Shown here piece after piece: positions 26,256-35,018 of a DNA stretch of 64,000 nt; position 1 is the stretch's first letter; the number at the start of each line of letters is the position of its first letter. Source of the stretch: Tildeniella torsiva UHER 1998/13D (GTDB taxonomy: Bacteria; Cyanobacteriota; Cyanobacteriia; Phormidesmidales; Phormidesmidaceae); NCBI GenBank assembly GCA_019358835.1, contig JAHHIH010000006.1:62001-126000 (forward strand), read 5' to 3'. Under the pieces are notes generated by a model. The model made no database searches and was not told the DNA's origin. It saw only the letters and a program-made list of their open reading frames with translations. A program made the translations under genes and the position numbers.

Positions 26256-26993
26256 CTAAAGGCGCTGGGCCAGGGCGATCGCCACGGGGCACAGCAGCAG
26301 CGCTGGCAAAAACGAGGCCACCCGCACCTGGGCGATTTCGAGCAGGTTGAGGCCAATGCCCAAAATCATTAGTCCGCCAGTGCCGGTAATCAGCAAAACT
26401 TGAGGACTCGTGGTCGGGTCTGTGAGAATGGCCCCCGACAGACTGGCCAGCAGCGACAGCGCCCCCTGCACAATCAGGACACTCAGGGCTGAAAAACCGA
26501 CGCCAATGCCGTAGGTGCCGGTCAGGGCGATCGCCGCCAACCCATCCATCGTGGACTTGAGCGTGAGCAGGGCATTGTCGCCCGACAGGCCGTTGTTGAG
26601 GCTGCCCACAATGGCCATAGGGCCAATGCAAAACAGCAGGCTGGCCGCCACAAACCCCTCGGTAAAGCGGCCCCCGCCGCGCACCCTGGCCTTGAGCCAA
26701 TCGCCCAACACCGAGAGGCGCTTTTCGATCTGCCACCATTCGCCCAGCAGCCCTCCGGCCACCATCACCAGCAGCGCCAGAATGATGCCGTCAATGGGGC
26801 CAGCGTCGATGTCAGACAGGCCGCTGGCCATCGATACGCCAATCACCAGGGTCATCAGCCCCACGGCCTGGGTGATAATCTGCTGCATTGACTTGGGTAG
26901 ACGACTGCGCAGCATCAGCCCCAGGGTGGTGCCCAGTAGAATGGTGGCGACGTTGATCCAGGTGCCGCTGGTTTTGGCCCATAGGCTGAGCAT
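26256..26993 (-). CDS. DUF554 family membrane protein
   Basis: 245 residues with seven or so hydrophobic helices, including SGTWINVATILLGTTLGLML at the start and GFVAASLLFCIGPMAIVGSLNNGLSGD in the middle, the family's best-kept segment. DUF554 proteins (YdfK-like) are possible transporters or channels of unknown substrate. The ATG at 26993 has GGAGGA seven bases upstream, so it is preferred over 27032. It is divergent from the DUF362 gene. Confidence 0.85.
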   Translation of the reverse strand: MLSLWAKTSGTWINVATILLGTTLGLMLRSRLPKSMQQIITQAVGLMTLVIGVSMASGLSDIDAGPIDGIILALLVMVAGGLLGEWWQIEKRLSVLGDWLKARVRGGGRFTEGFVAASLLFCIGPMAIVGSLNNGLSGDNALLTLKSTMDGLAAIALTGTYGIGVGFSALSVLIVQGALSLLASLSGAILTDPTTSPQVLLITGTGGLMILGIGLNLLEIAQVRVASFLPALLLCPVAIALAQRL

Positions 26994-27082
26994 TGAGAGT
27001 CCTCCCGAAAAGGTTGGGCAGATGCGGGGCAATTGGGTTCCGCGTTATTCTCCAATCAGACCATTTATTGCGGGAGAGTGCC

Positions 27083-28048
27083 ATGGTGGTGCCAGTCAGT
27101 TTGATTCGCGCCCAGTCTTACCATAGGGCTGAACTGGAGCGATCGCTCACCCAGCTCCTCGCGCCACTGGGCGGCATGGGGGCCTTTGTGAAGCGGGGCG
27201 ATCGCGTCCTCCTCAAGCCCAACCTGCTGACTGGCGCTCGCCCCACGAAAGAATGCACGACCCGGCCCGAGCTGATCTACGCCGTAGCCCAGCAGGTAAT
27301 GGCCGCTGGCGGTCAGCCCTTTTTGGGCGACAGCCCCGCCTTTGGCAGCGCCCGGGGGGTGGCCAAGGCCAACGGCTTGCTGCCCCTGGCCCAGGAACTC
27401 GGCCTGCCAATTGTGGAGCTGCACGGCGATCGCTACCCCACCGACAACCCTGAGTTTGACCACCTGCGCCTCTCTAAAGAAGTCATGGAGGCCGACGTGG
27501 TGATCAACCTGCCTAAAGTTAAGTCCCACGTACAGCTCACCCTCACGTTGGGGGTCAAAAACCTGTTTGGCTGCGTACCCGGCAAGATGAAGGCCTGGTG
27601 GCACATGGAGGCAGGCAAAGACGTGCAGCGCTTTGGCACCATGCTGGTAGAAACGGCGCGGCTGATCGCCCCTGAGCTGACCATTGTGGATGGCATCGTT
27701 GGCCACGAGGGCAACGGCCCCAGCGGTGGGGAACCCAAAGATTTGGGCGTGCTAGGGGCGTCAACTAATGTCTTCGCCCTCGATCGCGCCATGGTTGCCG
27801 TGCTTGGGGTCGATCCCCTAGCGATCCCTACGGTGGCCCAATCAATGCGGCTGGGAGTCTGCCCCGATTGGGAGGAAATCGCCTTCCCGCTGCTTACCCC
27901 CGCTGACCTGGCAGTGGCCGACTGGCAGCTGCCCGCCGAACTCGTGCCCATCGACTTTGGCATGCCCCGAGTGGTGAAGTCTACCTTTAAGCACCTCTAC
28001 ATTCGCTTTATTAAAGAGCCGGTGGCCGCCTACGCCGGACGCCTCTAA
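27083..28048 (+). CDS. DUF362 domain protein
   Basis: 321 residues. The DUF362 pattern is clear: LLKPNLLTGARPTKECTTRPELI near residues 37-59, FLGDSPAFGSARGVAKANGL, DVVINLPKVKSHVQLTLTLGVKNLFGCVPGKMK (about 140-172) and LTIVDGIVGHEGNGPSGGEP. Many relatives carry 4Fe-4S ferredoxin domains, but here no CxxCxxC is present. The biochemical role is unknown. The ATG at 27083 has GGGAGA upstream. Confidence 0.85.
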   Translation: MVVPVSLIRAQSYHRAELERSLTQLLAPLGGMGAFVKRGDRVLLKPNLLTGARPTKECTTRPELIYAVAQQVMAAGGQPFLGDSPAFGSARGVAKANGLLPLAQELGLPIVELHGDRYPTDNPEFDHLRLSKEVMEADVVINLPKVKSHVQLTLTLGVKNLFGCVPGKMKAWWHMEAGKDVQRFGTMLVETARLIAPELTIVDGIVGHEGNGPSGGEPKDLGVLGASTNVFALDRAMVAVLGVDPLAIPTVAQSMRLGVCPDWEEIAFPLLTPADLAVADWQLPAELVPIDFGMPRVVKSTFKHLYIRFIKEPVAAYAGRL

Positions 28049-28122
28049 GCCGTCCAGCTCCAATGTAAAAGCGGGAGGGCACAACTTCGGCACCCTCCCT
28101 CCCTAGGCAGTCAGATTGGCCG

Positions 28123-29460
28123 TTACTCAGCCGGGTCAATGCGGCCCAAACGGCTAGCACCATCGGTAGGACGCGACTGGCTGGCGAGAATGGTTTGCTC
28201 TAGAACCTCGGCGGCGCGGAGGTATTGAGTGTCGGCATCGGTGCCGAGCAGAGCCGGGTTGCTAAACAGCTCGCGGCGCTGGCGATCGCTCAAGCTCACC
28301 TCCACATCGGGGGTAATGCCCCGGCTGCTGATGTCGGTGCCATCGGGCGTGTAGTAGTGGGCCACGGTCACAGTCAGACCAGAGCCATCGGTGAGGCCGT
28401 GGAGCGACTGTACCAGGGCTTTGCCGTAGGTGGTATTGCCCACGACCGTGGCGCGATCGTTGTCGCGCAGGGCTCCGGTTAAGATTTCGCTGGAGCTGGC
28501 CGAGCGGCTATCGACTAGAACCGTCAGCGGTAGATCTGTCAGGGCGGTACGATTGGCCGAGATCGCTTCGTCGTTGCCGCCGCGATCGAGGGTGCGCACA
28601 ATTTGGCCGTGCTGGAGCCACATGCGGCTGATGTCAACGCTGGCCATCAACAGACCGCCGGGGTTGCCGCGCAGGTCGAGCACAAACCCTTCGACCCCAG
28701 ATTCGGTGAGACTGCGAATGGCGTTGGCCATCTGGGGGGCGGCGTTGGCGTTGAACTCAATCAACCGAATGTAGCCAATGGGGCGACCGCCAACGGTTTT
28801 TTGGGAGTATTCAACGGTGGGCAAGTCCATGCGGGCGCGGGTGAGAATCACCGTGCGGGGGGCACCGCCATCGCGAGAAACCGTGAGGGTTACCTGGGAG
28901 CCCTCGTTGCCCCGCAGCTGTTGCAGCACGCCCTCGGGGGTGAGTCGCTCGGTGCTCTGGCCATCGACCAGCAAAATGCGATCGCCCACCACAATCCCCG
29001 ACATCTCAGCCGGGGAGCCAGAGGCAACCCCTGTTACCAGCATCACCCCAGTCTGATTGTTGCGCTCTAGCCGCACCCCAATACCCGACACCTCCCCCGA
29101 GGTCTGGTCGGTGAGGTCAGCATATTCTGCCGGTGAGAGAAACCGCGTATAGGGGTCATCGAGTCGCTGTAGCGCGGCCCGCAGAGCCCCGTAGGCAGCA
29201 TCTTGGGAAGAGTATTCTCGCCCCAGCAGGTCTTGGCGCAGAGCCTGCCAATCGACCTGGTTAAAGCTGTCGTCTACGTACTCGCGATGGATGATTTGCC
29301 AGGCTTCGTCGATGACGACCTTAGGACTGTCTTCAAACTCGGTCAGCGGGGTGGCGGCCAGGGTTACCTCAGCAGCCATAGCAGCTAGCGCAAAGGGAAC
29401 AAAGGCTAAAATCGAGGGTTGCGCCAGAGACAGTAGCCAGGGAAAAGGGGAAATTGACAT
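28123..29460 (-). CDS. ctp: Carboxyl-terminal processing protease (S41)
   Basis: Secreted or thylakoid-lumen serine protease of 445 residues. A signal/anchor lies in the first 35 residues. A PDZ domain (SGEVSGIGVRLE to VGDRILLVDGQST, about 115-175) binds substrate C-termini. The catalytic part includes GYIRLIEFNANA and LDLRGNPGGLL, with Ser in DSRSASSSE at about 322 and Lys in TTYGKALVQ at about 347. In cyanobacteria, CtpA matures the D1 protein of photosystem II; CtpB and CtpC are paralogs. Which one this is cannot be decided by eye. Confidence 0.93.
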   Translation of the reverse strand: MSISPFPWLLSLAQPSILAFVPFALAAMAAEVTLAATPLTEFEDSPKVVIDEAWQIIHREYVDDSFNQVDWQALRQDLLGREYSSQDAAYGALRAALQRLDDPYTRFLSPAEYADLTDQTSGEVSGIGVRLERNNQTGVMLVTGVASGSPAEMSGIVVGDRILLVDGQSTERLTPEGVLQQLRGNEGSQVTLTVSRDGGAPRTVILTRARMDLPTVEYSQKTVGGRPIGYIRLIEFNANAAPQMANAIRSLTESGVEGFVLDLRGNPGGLLMASVDISRMWLQHGQIVRTLDRGGNDEAISANRTALTDLPLTVLVDSRSASSSEILTGALRDNDRATVVGNTTYGKALVQSLHGLTDGSGLTVTVAHYYTPDGTDISSRGITPDVEVSLSDRQRRELFSNPALLGTDADTQYLRAAEVLEQTILASQSRPTDGASRLGRIDPAE

Positions 29461-29678
29461 CGTGTTAATACCAGCCTGGGCACGGGAGGAAGACGAGTCG
29501 GGGCCACACGCATCCGGCCAATCTTGAGCTTATTGTGACCGATGATTTATCTCTTTGGCCAGATGCAGAGACGACTTTCGGAGATTTTAGGCTTTTCTTT
29601 AGTTCAGGTGGGTAAATGGGGCCGCTTTTCAAATTGGCCCTCCGGAAACCTGAAGCTGACACAATTCCACTAATCTTC

Positions 29679-29706
29679 GACCTACCCGCTCCAGGGCGAG
29701 TAGGTC
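29679..29706. terminator. Hairpin after hemC
   Basis: gacctac (29679-29685) pairs with gtaggtc (29700-29706), extended by further inner pairs (cgctc/gggcg). It lies just after the hemC stop on the minus strand. No U-tract follows, so it may be a weak terminator or an RNA-stabilising stem. Confidence 0.4.
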
Positions 29707-29744
29707 AACCGCGACAGTGGCCCTCGGGGCCATTGCCGTTCGCC

Positions 29745-30722
29745 CTAGGAGCGGTTGGTGGCGTTGATCTCATCCAGAATGGTCTGGGCACCCTCGGCCC
29801 GCAGGTGCTGAGCTAGCTGTTCGCCCAGGGCTTCTGCCTCAGCCGCTGGCCCCTGCACGACGTTTTTAATCACCCGCTGGCCGTCGAGGCTAGCCACCAG
29901 ACCGGTGAGGGTAAGGGTATCGCCCTCCAGCTCGGTGTTGACACCGATGGGCACCTGGCAGCCCCCCTCCAGCTCGCGCAAAAAGGCGCGTTCGGCCAGG
30001 CAGCGAGCGGTGGTGGGGCCATGGGAGAGCACGCTCAGCAGCTTGAGGATTTCCTCGTCGCCGGTGCGACACTCAATGCCCAGAGCCCCCTGCCCCACGG
30101 CGTGGAGAGAGATCTCGGCGGGGAGAATTTCGTGGATGCGATCGCCCATATCCATGCGCTGTAGACCGGCCACCGCCAGAATGATGCCGTCGTAGCCGCC
30201 CTCGTCGAGCTTGCGCAGGCGGGTGTTGAGGTTGCCGCGAATATCTTTAAAGGTGAGGTGGGGGTAGTGGTGGCGCAGCTGGGCCAGCCGCCGCAGGGAG
30301 GAGGTGCCAATCACTGCGCCCTCGGGCAGGGTAGCCAGGGTCTTGTCCTTATTCTTTTCGTGCACCACCAGCGCGTCAGCGGGGTCTTCGCGGTGGGTAA
30401 CGCAGCCCAGCATCAGCCCCTCGGGCAGGCGGGTGGGCAGGTCTTTGAGGGAATGCACCGCAAAGTCGCTGTCGCCCCGCAGCATGGTATCTTCCAGCTC
30501 TTGGGTGAACAGGCCCTTGTCGCCAATTTTGGAGAGCGACACGTCGAGCACCTTATCGCCCTGAGTCTCCATAGTGACGATGTCAAAATCCAGCTCGGGG
30601 AAATGTCGCTGCAACTCATCCCGCACCCAGTGGGTTTGAATCAGCGCCAGCTGGCTCTTGCGAGACACGATGCGAACGGTGCGCCGGGAAGTCGAAACGG
30701 TGGGGGATGCGGTGGATTGCAT
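29745..30722 (-). CDS. hemC: Porphobilinogen deaminase (hydroxymethylbilane synthase)
   Basis: Joins four porphobilinogens into hydroxymethylbilane on the path to heme and chlorophyll. 325 residues from the ATG at 30722; a TTG at 30734 is possible. Family signs: [17 protein letters not shown], the [12 protein letters not shown] block, [35 protein letters not shown], and the dipyrromethane-cofactor Cys in [12 protein letters not shown] near 245. No other heme gene is adjacent. Confidence 0.95.
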   Translation of the reverse strand: MQSTASPTVSTSRRTVRIVSRKSQLALIQTHWVRDELQRHFPELDFDIVTMETQGDKVLDVSLSKIGDKGLFTQELEDTMLRGDSDFAVHSLKDLPTRLPEGLMLGCVTHREDPADALVVHEKNKDKTLATLPEGAVIGTSSLRRLAQLRHHYPHLTFKDIRGNLNTRLRKLDEGGYDGIILAVAGLQRMDMGDRIHEILPAEISLHAVGQGALGIECRTGDEEILKLLSVLSHGPTTARCLAERAFLRELEGGCQVPIGVNTELEGDTLTLTGLVASLDGQRVIKNVVQGPAAEAEALGEQLAQHLRAEGAQTILDEINATNRS

Positions 30723-31027
30723 AGTCTGAAACAAGCTTGCAAAGGGTCAGTAATGGCGCTACGACAACCGCCATTCACATCAGGACAGTCCTGGGGGGGA
30801 TTAGCCTAGGCGGTTGTGAGCTAAACAGCGACCCCGATCACGCAGACCGAGGAGACCTGTCTTGCGCAGGTTAAGCAGCGCTATGAGTAGGGCGGTTTAA
30901 CCGCCACCGAATCTTCAGATTACAGGATGGCGGCTCCCTCTATGGTGAGCCTCCCAGAGATGTTACGGGGTTGTCACATTAGGCGGTTGACGGCGTTTAT
31001 GATGGGTGAGCAGCTTGGGAAAAACCG
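30723..31027. other. 305-base divergent intergenic region hemC / TPR protein
   Basis: No gene is seen. It contains cggttgtgagctaaac and gggcggtttaaccgcc (a hairpin, ggcggtt/aaccgcc, at about 30892-30906). No promoter could be fixed with confidence. Confidence 0.35.
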
Positions 31028-32299
31028 TTGCCCCGTCAGTTTTTTGCACCTCATCTTCTGCCGACTGGTTATCTGCCGACCCAGAGAAGGCTCCGTCGTT
31101 TAGCGGGCGCTTTCTCCTTGGCGATCGCCCTCACCCTTAGCTCCACCCCGCTGGCGCTGGCCCAGGCGCTGCGCCCAGAAATTCGATTTCCCTTTTTGGC
31201 CGACCCGCTGCAAGACAACCCCCTCGACCCGCTGCTGCCGCCGAGGCCGACGGTGCCTCGCCCCCTCAGCCCGCTAGAGCTCTATGCCCTAGAGCAAGAA
31301 CTCGACCAGCTAGCCCTGGAGGCCACTGCCCTTGACGAAGCGGGGGAGCTAGAAGCAGCCCGCCTGCTCTGGCGGCGGGAGATTCGCCTGCGCCGCCTGC
31401 TGGGCATTGAGGCAGAACTGGCCGCCATTGGCCGAGTGGGGCAGGTGCTGCGCGATCGCAACGCCACCCCCGACCTTCAGCTCTATGCGGTGCGCCTCGA
31501 CGAAATTCGCACTGACCTAGCGCTGCCGGAGGACAGCGATCGCCTAGAGGGCATGGCCACCACCTACGAGGTGCTGGGGGCTGTCGATGCCGCCGCCGAA
31601 ATTCGTCGCGACCTGGCCGATGCCGCCCTGCTCGGGGGCAATGGCGCTGAGCACCGCCGCCAGCTCAATGCCCTGGCGACGCTGCGAGCCGACTGGTTTT
31701 ACTTTCCTGAGGCAGCCCAGGTCTACGGTGAGCTGGTGGCACTGGCCCAGGCTGATGGCAGCCGCGAGGACGAAATTCGCTACCTGGGGCTCCAGGCCGA
31801 AAATCTGGAGCAGGCCCAGGAGTTTGTGGGGGCGATCGCCCTACAGCAGCGCCTGCTCACCCTTTACCAAGGCGACGAAACCCTCTGGCCGCAAATTGCG
31901 CCCCTTCAGCACCGGGTGGCCAACAACTACCGCACCCTGGGCGATCTCGACACCGCCTCCCGCCAGTACCAGATTGCCTATACCAATGCGATCGAGCAGC
32001 AGCAGCTCGAGGTCGCCGCGATCGCCATCCACGACCTGGCCGAAATTTACAAAACCCTAGGCCGCTGGGCCGACGTTGGCTACCTCTATGAACAGCTGCT
32101 GGTGGTAGAACAGCAGGCCCACAGCGCCTACGGCTTGATGGCCGCCTACGACCAGCTGGGCCAGGTGCATGAGCAGCTAGGGGCTACCCCCTCGGCCCTG
32201 GCCGCCTACCGCGAGGGGTTGGTGCTGGCGCGGGTGCTCGGTACCCAGCAGGCCTACTTTGAAGAACAGATTGCGCGTCTCACTGAGGAAACATCCTGA
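31028..32299 (+). CDS. Secreted tetratricopeptide-repeat protein
   Basis: 423 residues. A signal peptide is visible (about residues 22-45: LRRLAGAFSLAIALTLSSTP then LALA|QA). A Pro-rich linker is followed by helix pairs with TPR character from about residue 90 on, such as YEVLGAVDAAAEIRRDLADAA and QLGQVHEQLGATPSALAAYREGL. Such proteins act as periplasmic scaffolds. The TTG start at 31028 is not well supported by a ribosome site. Its TGA overlaps the ATG of the next gene (TGATG), so both are coupled. Confidence 0.75.
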   Translation: MPRQFFAPHLLPTGYLPTQRRLRRLAGAFSLAIALTLSSTPLALAQALRPEIRFPFLADPLQDNPLDPLLPPRPTVPRPLSPLELYALEQELDQLALEATALDEAGELEAARLLWRREIRLRRLLGIEAELAAIGRVGQVLRDRNATPDLQLYAVRLDEIRTDLALPEDSDRLEGMATTYEVLGAVDAAAEIRRDLADAALLGGNGAEHRRQLNALATLRADWFYFPEAAQVYGELVALAQADGSREDEIRYLGLQAENLEQAQEFVGAIALQQRLLTLYQGDETLWPQIAPLQHRVANNYRTLGDLDTASRQYQIAYTNAIEQQQLEVAAIAIHDLAEIYKTLGRWADVGYLYEQLLVVEQQAHSAYGLMAAYDQLGQVHEQLGATPSALAAYREGLVLARVLGTQQAYFEEQIARLTEETS

Positions 32300-32607
32300 T
32301 GGTGATTGAATGGCTGACCTTTGCGGTGGACCCCGACCATCGTGAAACCTTTATTCGCCTCGACAACGACATCTGGACGGCGGTTCTGAGCCAGTACCCT
32401 GGCTTTATCTCCAAGGAGGTGTGGATTTCGCCCGACCTGCTCGATCAGGTGGTCTATGTCGTGCGCTGGCAAACGCGCGAGCAGTGGAAAGCAATTCCCC
32501 AAGCGGATCTAGATGCCGTCGAGCGGCGGTTTGACGAGGCCGTAGACTTCTCTTACCGCATGATCGACGCCCGCGAGTACCAGGTGCGGCGGTATCCGTC
32601 ACCCTAG
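32299..32607 (+). CDS. TIGR03792 family protein
   Basis: 102-residue protein recognised by MVIEWLTFAVDPDHRETFIRLD, the PGFISKEVW segment and WQTREQWKAIPQADLD. The fold is probably a small ferredoxin-like (antibiotic-biosynthesis-monooxygenase-like) dimer. The family occurs mainly in cyanobacteria and has no known function. The start overlaps the TPR gene's stop, so they are translated together. Confidence 0.85.
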   Translation: MVIEWLTFAVDPDHRETFIRLDNDIWTAVLSQYPGFISKEVWISPDLLDQVVYVVRWQTREQWKAIPQADLDAVERRFDEAVDFSYRMIDAREYQVRRYPSP

Positions 32608-32857
32608 GGCCAAGCAGTCCGGTGGTTTACTCAAGCTGGGCGGGGCAAGTTTAGGGGAATTGTTTCTCTGGGAGATACTCGTCCCGTGTCGCTTCCCGTT
32701 TCTGGGATGCCGAAGGCTATACGCTTCGCGAATCGCTCGGTCAGGCTTCCCATGGCTCACCTGCCAATGGCTGCCGCCCGGCTCAGCAAGCCGCCCGATC
32801 CGCTTGCTATGCTGGCAAACGTAGAAACTGGCAACGGAAGCAAATTTATTTAATCTC

Positions 32858-33517
32858 ATGCTGGACAGTATTCAGGCCCTTTCGCAGTGCGTTCGCCAGG
32901 ATCTGCTGCCCGAATTAAAGCTCGAAAGCGTTGCCCCCCACGATCCGGTTGTGGTGCACCGAGTGCCCTCCCCCTGGCGGTGTCTGGGGGCAGGCAACTA
33001 CGCCGCCGTTTTTCTGCACCCCGACTATCCTGACCAGGTGGTGAAGGTCTACGCGCCTGGCCGACCGGGTATTGAAGCCGAAGTCGAGGTCTACCGACGG
33101 CTGGACGATCATCCGGCGTTTTCGCGGTGCTACTTTAGCGAAGCCCCGTTTTTGCTGCTCAAACGCCTATCGGGGGTGACTTTGTACGACTGTCTACACA
33201 AGGGCATCGCCATTCCGCCCCAGGTGATTCACGATATTGATGCCGCCCTCGACTACGTGCGCAGTCGAGGCCTGTTTCCCCACGATGTCCACGGGCGCAA
33301 CGTGATGCAGCACGAGGGGCGGGGCCTGGTGGTGGATGTCTCTGACTTTTTAAATGCCAAGCCTGACCGAGCCTGGCAGGATGTCAAGCGGGCCTACTGG
33401 TGGATTTATCGCCCCTTGTTTCTGCCCCTGGGCCTGCGGGTGCCCTACGTTTTGCTGGACTGGGTGCGGGCTGGGTATCGGCTGTTTCGCCAGCTTGGGG
33501 GTCTGGGGCTGCGCTAG
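32858..33517 (+). CDS. Small RIO/Ser-Thr kinase-like protein
   Basis: 219 residues with a shortened protein-kinase fold. A nucleotide-side Lys lies in VVKVYAPG (about residue 66), and the catalytic loop FPHDVHGRNVM near 145 has Asp and Asn in place. The metal Asp is in VVDVSDF near 162. Motifs resemble lipopolysaccharide-core or RIO-type kinases (YrzF-like). The C-terminal part has basic and aromatic residues (WWIYRPLFLPLGL, WVRAGYRLFRQL) that may sit on the membrane. Substrate unknown. The zinc-ribbon gene lies 32 bases downstream. Confidence 0.7.
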   Translation: MLDSIQALSQCVRQDLLPELKLESVAPHDPVVVHRVPSPWRCLGAGNYAAVFLHPDYPDQVVKVYAPGRPGIEAEVEVYRRLDDHPAFSRCYFSEAPFLLLKRLSGVTLYDCLHKGIAIPPQVIHDIDAALDYVRSRGLFPHDVHGRNVMQHEGRGLVVDVSDFLNAKPDRAWQDVKRAYWWIYRPLFLPLGLRVPYVLLDWVRAGYRLFRQLGGLGLR

Positions 33518-33549
33518 CATACGGCCATAGTTGTTGACGGCATGACGCC

Positions 33550-33915
33550 GTGCCCGCTGTTATGCTCTCGTGCCCCCGCTGTCAGGCCACTATCGAATCG
33601 ACGACCATTCAGTGCCCCCGTTGTCAGCTCCTGCTCAAAGCCCACGGGCATCCGGGGATGCCGCTGCACCGCACCGAGGGCGATGAGGCCCTGTGCGCCA
33701 CCTGCGTCTATGACGCCGACGACACCTGCAACTTTCCCCAGCGGCCCGACGCCAAGACCTGCACCCTCTATCGCTCCACCGCCGTTAAGGAGGAGCTAGC
33801 TCTGCCCCAGCCCTCGATCGCTCGGCAGGTGAGCGTTTGGCTGGGCAACCATCGCGGTTGGGTAGGTTTGATCGGGCTGCTACTGCTGAGCCTGGTGCTG
33901 GTGCTGCTGCGCTAG
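33550..33915 (+). CDS. Zinc-ribbon membrane-anchored protein
   Basis: 121 residues. Two CxxC pairs at the front (CPRCQATIESTTIQCPRC) form a zinc ribbon. A second Cys-rich part (CATCVYDADDTCNFPQRPD then TC) could hold another metal. One C-terminal membrane helix is at about 100-120. It is probably a cytoplasmic zinc-finger protein anchored by its tail. The GTG at 33550 is used; the ATG at 33562 is equally possible. Co-directional with the kinase-like gene. Confidence 0.65.
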   Translation: MPAVMLSCPRCQATIESTTIQCPRCQLLLKAHGHPGMPLHRTEGDEALCATCVYDADDTCNFPQRPDAKTCTLYRSTAVKEELALPQPSIARQVSVWLGNHRGWVGLIGLLLLSLVLVLLR

Positions 33916-33920
33916 GCCAG

Positions 33921-34868
33921 CTACACCGGCTCTAGGGCAAAAAAGTCGGAGAAGATGTTTGCTCCCACTTCGTTCAGCCGATTTTGCAGGTCGTCGAGAA
34001 ATTCGTGCAGCCCCCGCTCGGTAATTTCTTCAATGGTGAGGTAATCGAGCTCTGAGCGCAGGCGACCGAGGGCGCGATCGCTGCCCGTACGCCAGGTGCC
34101 CGTTGGGGTGCCCGAGATGCAGTGGAGCGATCGCTCCGCTTCAATCAAACAAAACTGAATCGAGCGCGGAAACTCCCGATTCAAAATCAAAAACTCCGTC
34201 ACCCCCTGGGGGGTAATGCGGTACTGGCGCTTGCGGTACATTTCGTAGGCGCTAGCCGATTTCAGCAGGGCAATCCACTGCAAGTCATCCAGCGGCGAGC
34301 CCACATCGGTCACCGAGGGCAGCAAAATGTAGTACTTCACATCCAGAATGCGGGCGGTCTTGTCGGCCCGCTCTAGCAGTCGCCCCAGCTGACCAAAGTG
34401 CCAGCCCTCGGTGTGGGCCATAGTGGCCTCCATCACCCCAGCAAACAGGTGGCTGGCCATTTTCACTTCGGGGAAGAAGTTGTGTAGCTCCGACAGCAAC
34501 CCTACATCCGCCGCCTCGTTCACCATCAGGTAAAACGAGTTCACCTGCTCCCACATTTCTGACGAAATCACCTCCCGCACCGATCGCGCATTCTCCCGCG
34601 CCGACCGCAGGCAGGAAATAATCGAGTTGGGGTAGTCGCGATCGAAGGTGAGAAACTTCAGAATATTCTCCGCCGAGGCCTCTCCGTAGCGAGCTTTGAA
34701 CATCGCCTGGTCGCCCGTAGTTCTCACCAGCGGTTCCCACTGCTGCTCCATGCCGGGGGGAGCATCCAGCAGCAGGTTGAGGTTCACATCCACAAAGCGG
34801 GCGACGTTTTCGGCCCGCTCGACGTAGCGGTTTAGCCAGTAGATAGAATCGGCGACGCGGCTGAGCAT
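33921..34868 (-). CDS. Alpha-E domain protein (DUF403)
   Basis: 315 residues, all-helical, recognised by the start MLSRVADSIYWLNRYVERAENVARFVDVN and IISCLRSARENARSVREVISSEMWEQVN. The alpha-E domain is almost always encoded next to a circularly permuted ATP-grasp protein, and together they are thought to build or ligate peptides. It follows the ATP-grasp gene on the same strand, separated by a 130-base gap of simple repeats. No transglutaminase or protease partner is next to them here. Confidence 0.87.
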   Translation of the reverse strand: MLSRVADSIYWLNRYVERAENVARFVDVNLNLLLDAPPGMEQQWEPLVRTTGDQAMFKARYGEASAENILKFLTFDRDYPNSIISCLRSARENARSVREVISSEMWEQVNSFYLMVNEAADVGLLSELHNFFPEVKMASHLFAGVMEATMAHTEGWHFGQLGRLLERADKTARILDVKYYILLPSVTDVGSPLDDLQWIALLKSASAYEMYRKRQYRITPQGVTEFLILNREFPRSIQFCLIEAERSLHCISGTPTGTWRTGSDRALGRLRSELDYLTIEEITERGLHEFLDDLQNRLNEVGANIFSDFFALEPV

Positions 34869-35018
34869 GGCGGTGGGGGAGTGATGGGGTAGGGAGTGAT
34901 GGGGTTAAGGGAGATGGGGAAGATAGGGGGGAATGGGGCGGGGGGTTAATGGGATAGATAGCAGAAATAACGCTCAAGTTACTCACTCCCTCACTCCCTT
35001 ACTCCTTCACTCCTCCAC
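34869..35018. repeat. G-rich/C-rich tandem repeat arms between alpha-E and ATP-grasp genes
   Basis: The left arm 34873-34912 has gggagtgatgggg-type units twice. The right arm 34980-35018 has ctcactccctcactcccttactccttcactcctcc. They are complementary, so the whole can fold as a long irregular hairpin. The ATP-grasp gene's last codons (GGVKE and stop at 34999) lie in the right arm. Confidence 0.6.
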
